This document shows positions 61,658-64,000 of a stretch of 64,000 nt of DNA, in pieces; the stretch's first letter is position 1; each line of letters opens with the position of its first letter. The stretch spans positions 87,238-151,237 of the forward strand of contig DFCS01000012.1 in the NCBI GenBank assembly GCA_002367105.1, read 5' to 3'. Origin of the DNA: Hungatella sp. UBA3048. GTDB lineage: Bacteria > Bacillota > Clostridia > Lachnospirales > Lachnospiraceae. The translations under genes were made by a program, and so were the position numbers. Under the pieces are notes generated by a model. It was not told the DNA's origin. It searched no databases and was given only the letters and a program-made list of their open reading frames with translations.

Positions 61658-63331
61658 TTATTTTGTTATTTTAAATGAACTCTTTAATGAAACGATCCGG
61701 TTGAATACCAGATGTTCCGGTCCGCTGTCCTTGCAGTCAACACAGAAAAATCCGTTTCTTACGAACTGGAAGCTGTCATAAGCTTTTGCACTTAAAAGGC
61801 CCGGCTCCACAAAACAGTTCTTTAAGATGATCAAAGAATTTGGATTTAAGTTGAGGCTTCCATCCTCGTTAAGCTTTCCTTTTTCTTCGTCCACGATGTT
61901 TTCATACAGACGGCATTCTGCCTGTACTGCAGTGGAGGAAGCTACCCAGTGAATCGTTCCCTTTACCTTTCTGCCTTCAAAGCCTGAGCCGCTCTTTGTC
62001 TCCGGGTCGTAGGTACAGTGAACCACAGTGACATTGCCGTCCTCATCCTTTTCGCAGCCGGTACAGGTCACAAAATAAGCATTCATCAGGCGGACTTCAT
62101 TGCCTGGGAAAAGACGGAAGTACTTTTTAATGGGTTCTTCCATAAAATCTTCCCGTTCAATGTAAAGCTCTTTCCCAAAGGGAACCTTTCTCTCTCCTAA
62201 TTCAGGATTTTCCAGGTTATTTGCAACATCTAAATACTCTATGGTGTCCTCAGGATAGTTATCGATGACCAGCTTAATGGGATCCAGGATCGCCATCATT
62301 CTCGGCCTTTTTAACTTTAAATCCTCACGGATACAGTATTCAAGCATGGCATAGTCAACAGAGCTGTTAGCCTTGGAGACACCTACCAGATCCACAAACA
62401 TGCGGAGGGATTCCGGCGTATAGCCTCTTCTTCTTAAAGCTGCAATGGATACCAGGCGGGGATCATCCCAGCCGTCAACGATACCGTCCTCTACCAGCTT
62501 CTTGATATAGCGTTTTCCCGTTACCACATTGGTAAGATACAGCTTTGCGAATTCAATCTGGCGGGGAGGATGAACGAATTCACACTCCACAACTACCCAG
62601 TCGTAAAGCGGTCTGTGATCCTCAAATTCCAGAGTACAGATGGAATGGGTGATGTGCTCAATGGCGTCCTCGATTGGGTGGGCAAAATCATACATAGGAT
62701 AAATGCACCACTGATCGCCGGTGTTATGATGCGTCATGCGGGCCACACGGTAAATGACCGGATCACGCATGTTGATGTTGGGAGATGCCATATCGATCTT
62801 GGCCCGGAGAACTCTTTCCCCATCCTGATACTTGCCTTCCTTCATCTCTTCAAACAGCTTTAAATTCTCTTCCACACTGCGGTTCCGGTAGGGGCTTTCT
62901 TTTCCAGGAGTCTTAAAATCTCCCCGGTATTCCCTGATCTCCTCCGCAGTCAAATCACAGACAAATGCCTTACCCTTCTTTATTAAAAGGACAGCACAAT
63001 CATACATCTCCTGAAAATAATTGGACGCAAAGAAAAGACGGTCCTCAAAATCAGCTCCCAGCCACTTCACATCTTCCATGATGGATTCTACAAATTCTGT
63101 CTTCTCTTTTGTCGGATTTGTATCGTCAAAACGGAGGTTGAACTTTCCACCATACTTCTGAGCCAGGCCATAGTTAAGTAAAATCGATTTTGCATGTCCG
63201 ATATGCAGATAGCCGTTAGGCTCCGGCGGAAATCTGGTCTGCACATGATCATAAACACCCTCTGCAAGATCCTTATCTATCTCCTGTTCAATAAAGTTTT
63301 TAGAAACTACTTCTTCTTTGTTCTCTTCCAT
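61658..63331 (-). CDS. glnS: Glutaminyl-tRNA synthetase
   Basis: Class-I synthetase charging tRNA-Gln directly (557 residues). HIGH motif in PNGYLHIGHAKSILLNYG (His43-His46), the GlnRS-specific WDDPRLVSIAALRRRGYTPE and LEYCIREDL, and the C-terminal anticodon-binding beta barrels. The segment aligned with the KMSKS loop reads VVTGKRYIKKL instead of an MSKRKL-like sequence, keeping only the lysine. Single gene with its own start ATG at 63331. Confidence 0.96.
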   Translation of the reverse strand: MEENKEEVVSKNFIEQEIDKDLAEGVYDHVQTRFPPEPNGYLHIGHAKSILLNYGLAQKYGGKFNLRFDDTNPTKEKTEFVESIMEDVKWLGADFEDRLFFASNYFQEMYDCAVLLIKKGKAFVCDLTAEEIREYRGDFKTPGKESPYRNRSVEENLKLFEEMKEGKYQDGERVLRAKIDMASPNINMRDPVIYRVARMTHHNTGDQWCIYPMYDFAHPIEDAIEHITHSICTLEFEDHRPLYDWVVVECEFVHPPRQIEFAKLYLTNVVTGKRYIKKLVEDGIVDGWDDPRLVSIAALRRRGYTPESLRMFVDLVGVSKANSSVDYAMLEYCIREDLKLKRPRMMAILDPIKLVIDNYPEDTIEYLDVANNLENPELGERKVPFGKELYIEREDFMEEPIKKYFRLFPGNEVRLMNAYFVTCTGCEKDEDGNVTVVHCTYDPETKSGSGFEGRKVKGTIHWVASSTAVQAECRLYENIVDEEKGKLNEDGSLNLNPNSLIILKNCFVEPGLLSAKAYDSFQFVRNGFFCVDCKDSGPEHLVFNRIVSLKSSFKITK

Positions 63332-63441
63332 TTCTCTTCCTCCATGTCAGTAATCCCAATATTACACTATCATACCATACTTCATCCATTTAGGAAAGGG
63401 GGAAAATACAGCAATAACCGGGCTTTTGGCGGATCAAACAT

Positions 63442-63717
63442 TCATTTTCCTGCGGACTTTTCCCAGGCCGGACGGTTTTTTTCATACTGCTCATTGATCC
63501 AGTCCACAGCCTGTCCCCTTCCCTCTTCCGTAAAAGGAAATAAGGCTTTTATTTTCTGCTCCTCAGGAGTCGCTTCATAGCAATAGGGCTCCGGATATAC
63601 CACGGCTGAAAACTCCTCATCCTCCTTTGCCACCCGGTAACGCATTCCATTCATGCTTCCGGTGTAAGCCTCTTTTTTAAAAAACTGTTTGGGTACGAAG
63701 GTATCTTTATTAAGCAT
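63442..63717 (-). CDS. Small conserved protein of unknown function
   Basis: A 91-residue soluble protein (MLNKDTFVPKQFFKKEAYTG at its start, then YRVAKEDEEFSAVVYPEPYC and DWINEQYEKNRPAW). AAGGAGGAATATAA precedes the ATG, so it is very probably real. No domain is recognised. It lies upstream of glnS in the same direction, 110 bp away. Confidence 0.7.
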   Translation of the reverse strand: MLNKDTFVPKQFFKKEAYTGSMNGMRYRVAKEDEEFSAVVYPEPYCYEATPEEQKIKALFPFTEEGRGQAVDWINEQYEKNRPAWEKSAGK

Positions 63718-63814
63718 TTTATATTCCTCCTTACATATGGCTTTATCTATTGAAACCCTATACCAGTATTATGCCATTGTCAAGAAAATCCTATGTTACC
63801 ATGCAAAAACAAAA

Positions 63815-63855
63815 GGCTGCAGCGCCGGCTCATGTAAACAGCCGGCTCCGCAGCC
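63815..63855 (-). terminator. Terminator of the gene entering at the right edge
   Basis: 16-bp stem GGCTGCGGAGCCGGCT-type with two mismatches, followed on the minus strand by TTTTGTTTTTG. Confidence 0.8.
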
Positions 63856-63867
63856 AAAGGGCTTGCC

Positions 63868-64000
63868 TTACTTATGTGCGCCAGGCCCTGTTTTCTTCTT
63901 TCCTGAGCTGTTTGAAACCCCAGGACCGACCTCACCGTCTTTTGAAGGAGCGCTTGTAGATATCTCTGTCTCCGGTTCCTTAGTCGCAGGAGGAGCCGCA
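63868..64000 (-). CDS. C-terminal tail of an unidentified protein (partial)
   Basis: The last 43 codons of a minus-strand gene entering from the right: APPATKEPETEISTS, then SSGKKKTGPGAHK and a TAA at 63868-63870, followed by a strong terminator. The Pro/Ala/Lys-rich sequence looks like a disordered tail. No function can be inferred. Confidence 0.65.
   Translation of the reverse strand, partial: AAPPATKEPETEISTSAPSKDGEVGPGVSNSSGKKKTGPGAHK

Overview
The window looks like the chromosome of an anaerobic, spore-forming clostridium of the Lachnospiraceae type; Lacrimispora / Clostridium saccharolyticum-like is my best guess, from protein style only. Supporting points are a GerA/SpoVAF spore-germination protein, AddAB instead of RecBCD, groESL under a CIRCE operator, strong AGGAGG ribosome binding sites, mid GC, and many sugar, purine and cell-wall salvage genes. 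No rRNA, tRNA, CRISPR array or intact insertion sequence was found.

Layout. 1-2.3 kb: 5' part of a glycogen phosphorylase gene, an AraC regulator and TspO. 2.3-8 kb: purine catabolism (xdhC-xdhB-xdhA and guanine deaminase), with a guanine-family riboswitch before the deaminase and a second, unassigned structured leader before xdhA. 8.1-11.6 kb: a selenium cluster (DUF3343, LysR, cysteine desulfurase, SelD) of the kind linked to selenium-dependent molybdenum hydroxylases. 11.6-18.8 kb: addA-addB. 19-24.7 kb: FMN-binding-like protein, MATE pump, YitT protein, SpoVAF, PHP phosphoesterase. 24.8-28.7 kb: MurNAc salvage (murR-murQ-murP) and DUF3842. 28.7-34.2 kb: guaB, DUF6106, groEL-groES, YtxH-like protein. 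34.2-44 kb: an oligopeptide ABC operon with a creatininase-family hydrolase and an M42 aminopeptidase, divergent from a PLP-enzyme-like gene, with a GntR regulator behind it. 44.2-48.1 kb: L-rhamnose catabolism (rhaB-rhaM-rhaA-rhaD). 48.3-49.9 kb: a degenerate integrative element bounded by 33-bp direct repeats lying in a terminator. 50-60 kb: sugar ABC transporter, Gfo/Idh/MocA dehydrogenase, cytoplasmic glycosidase-like protein and two AraC regulators. 60-64 kb: MORN-like protein, MocR/PdxR regulator, GlnRS, a small protein and the 3' end of another gene.

How the parts may work together. Guanine deaminase makes xanthine and XdhABC oxidises it; SelD, the desulfurase, the LysR regulator and the DUF3343 protein next door could supply labile selenium to that molybdenum enzyme. 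The 50-58 kb genes look like import and intracellular breakdown of an oligosaccharide, perhaps rhamnose-containing because the rha operon is adjacent. Two GntR-type operators (ATTGTNNACAAT) each overlap a -35 box of the divergent promoters between oppB and the PLP gene.

Most unusual non-coding signals: a 52-nt repeat, usually in tandem pairs, in the leaders of unrelated genes (addB, MATE, YtxH-like, rhaB) and always in the gene's orientation; the two purine-operon leaders; a structured, promoter-driven leader before the YitT gene; and a multi-hairpin block after groEL.
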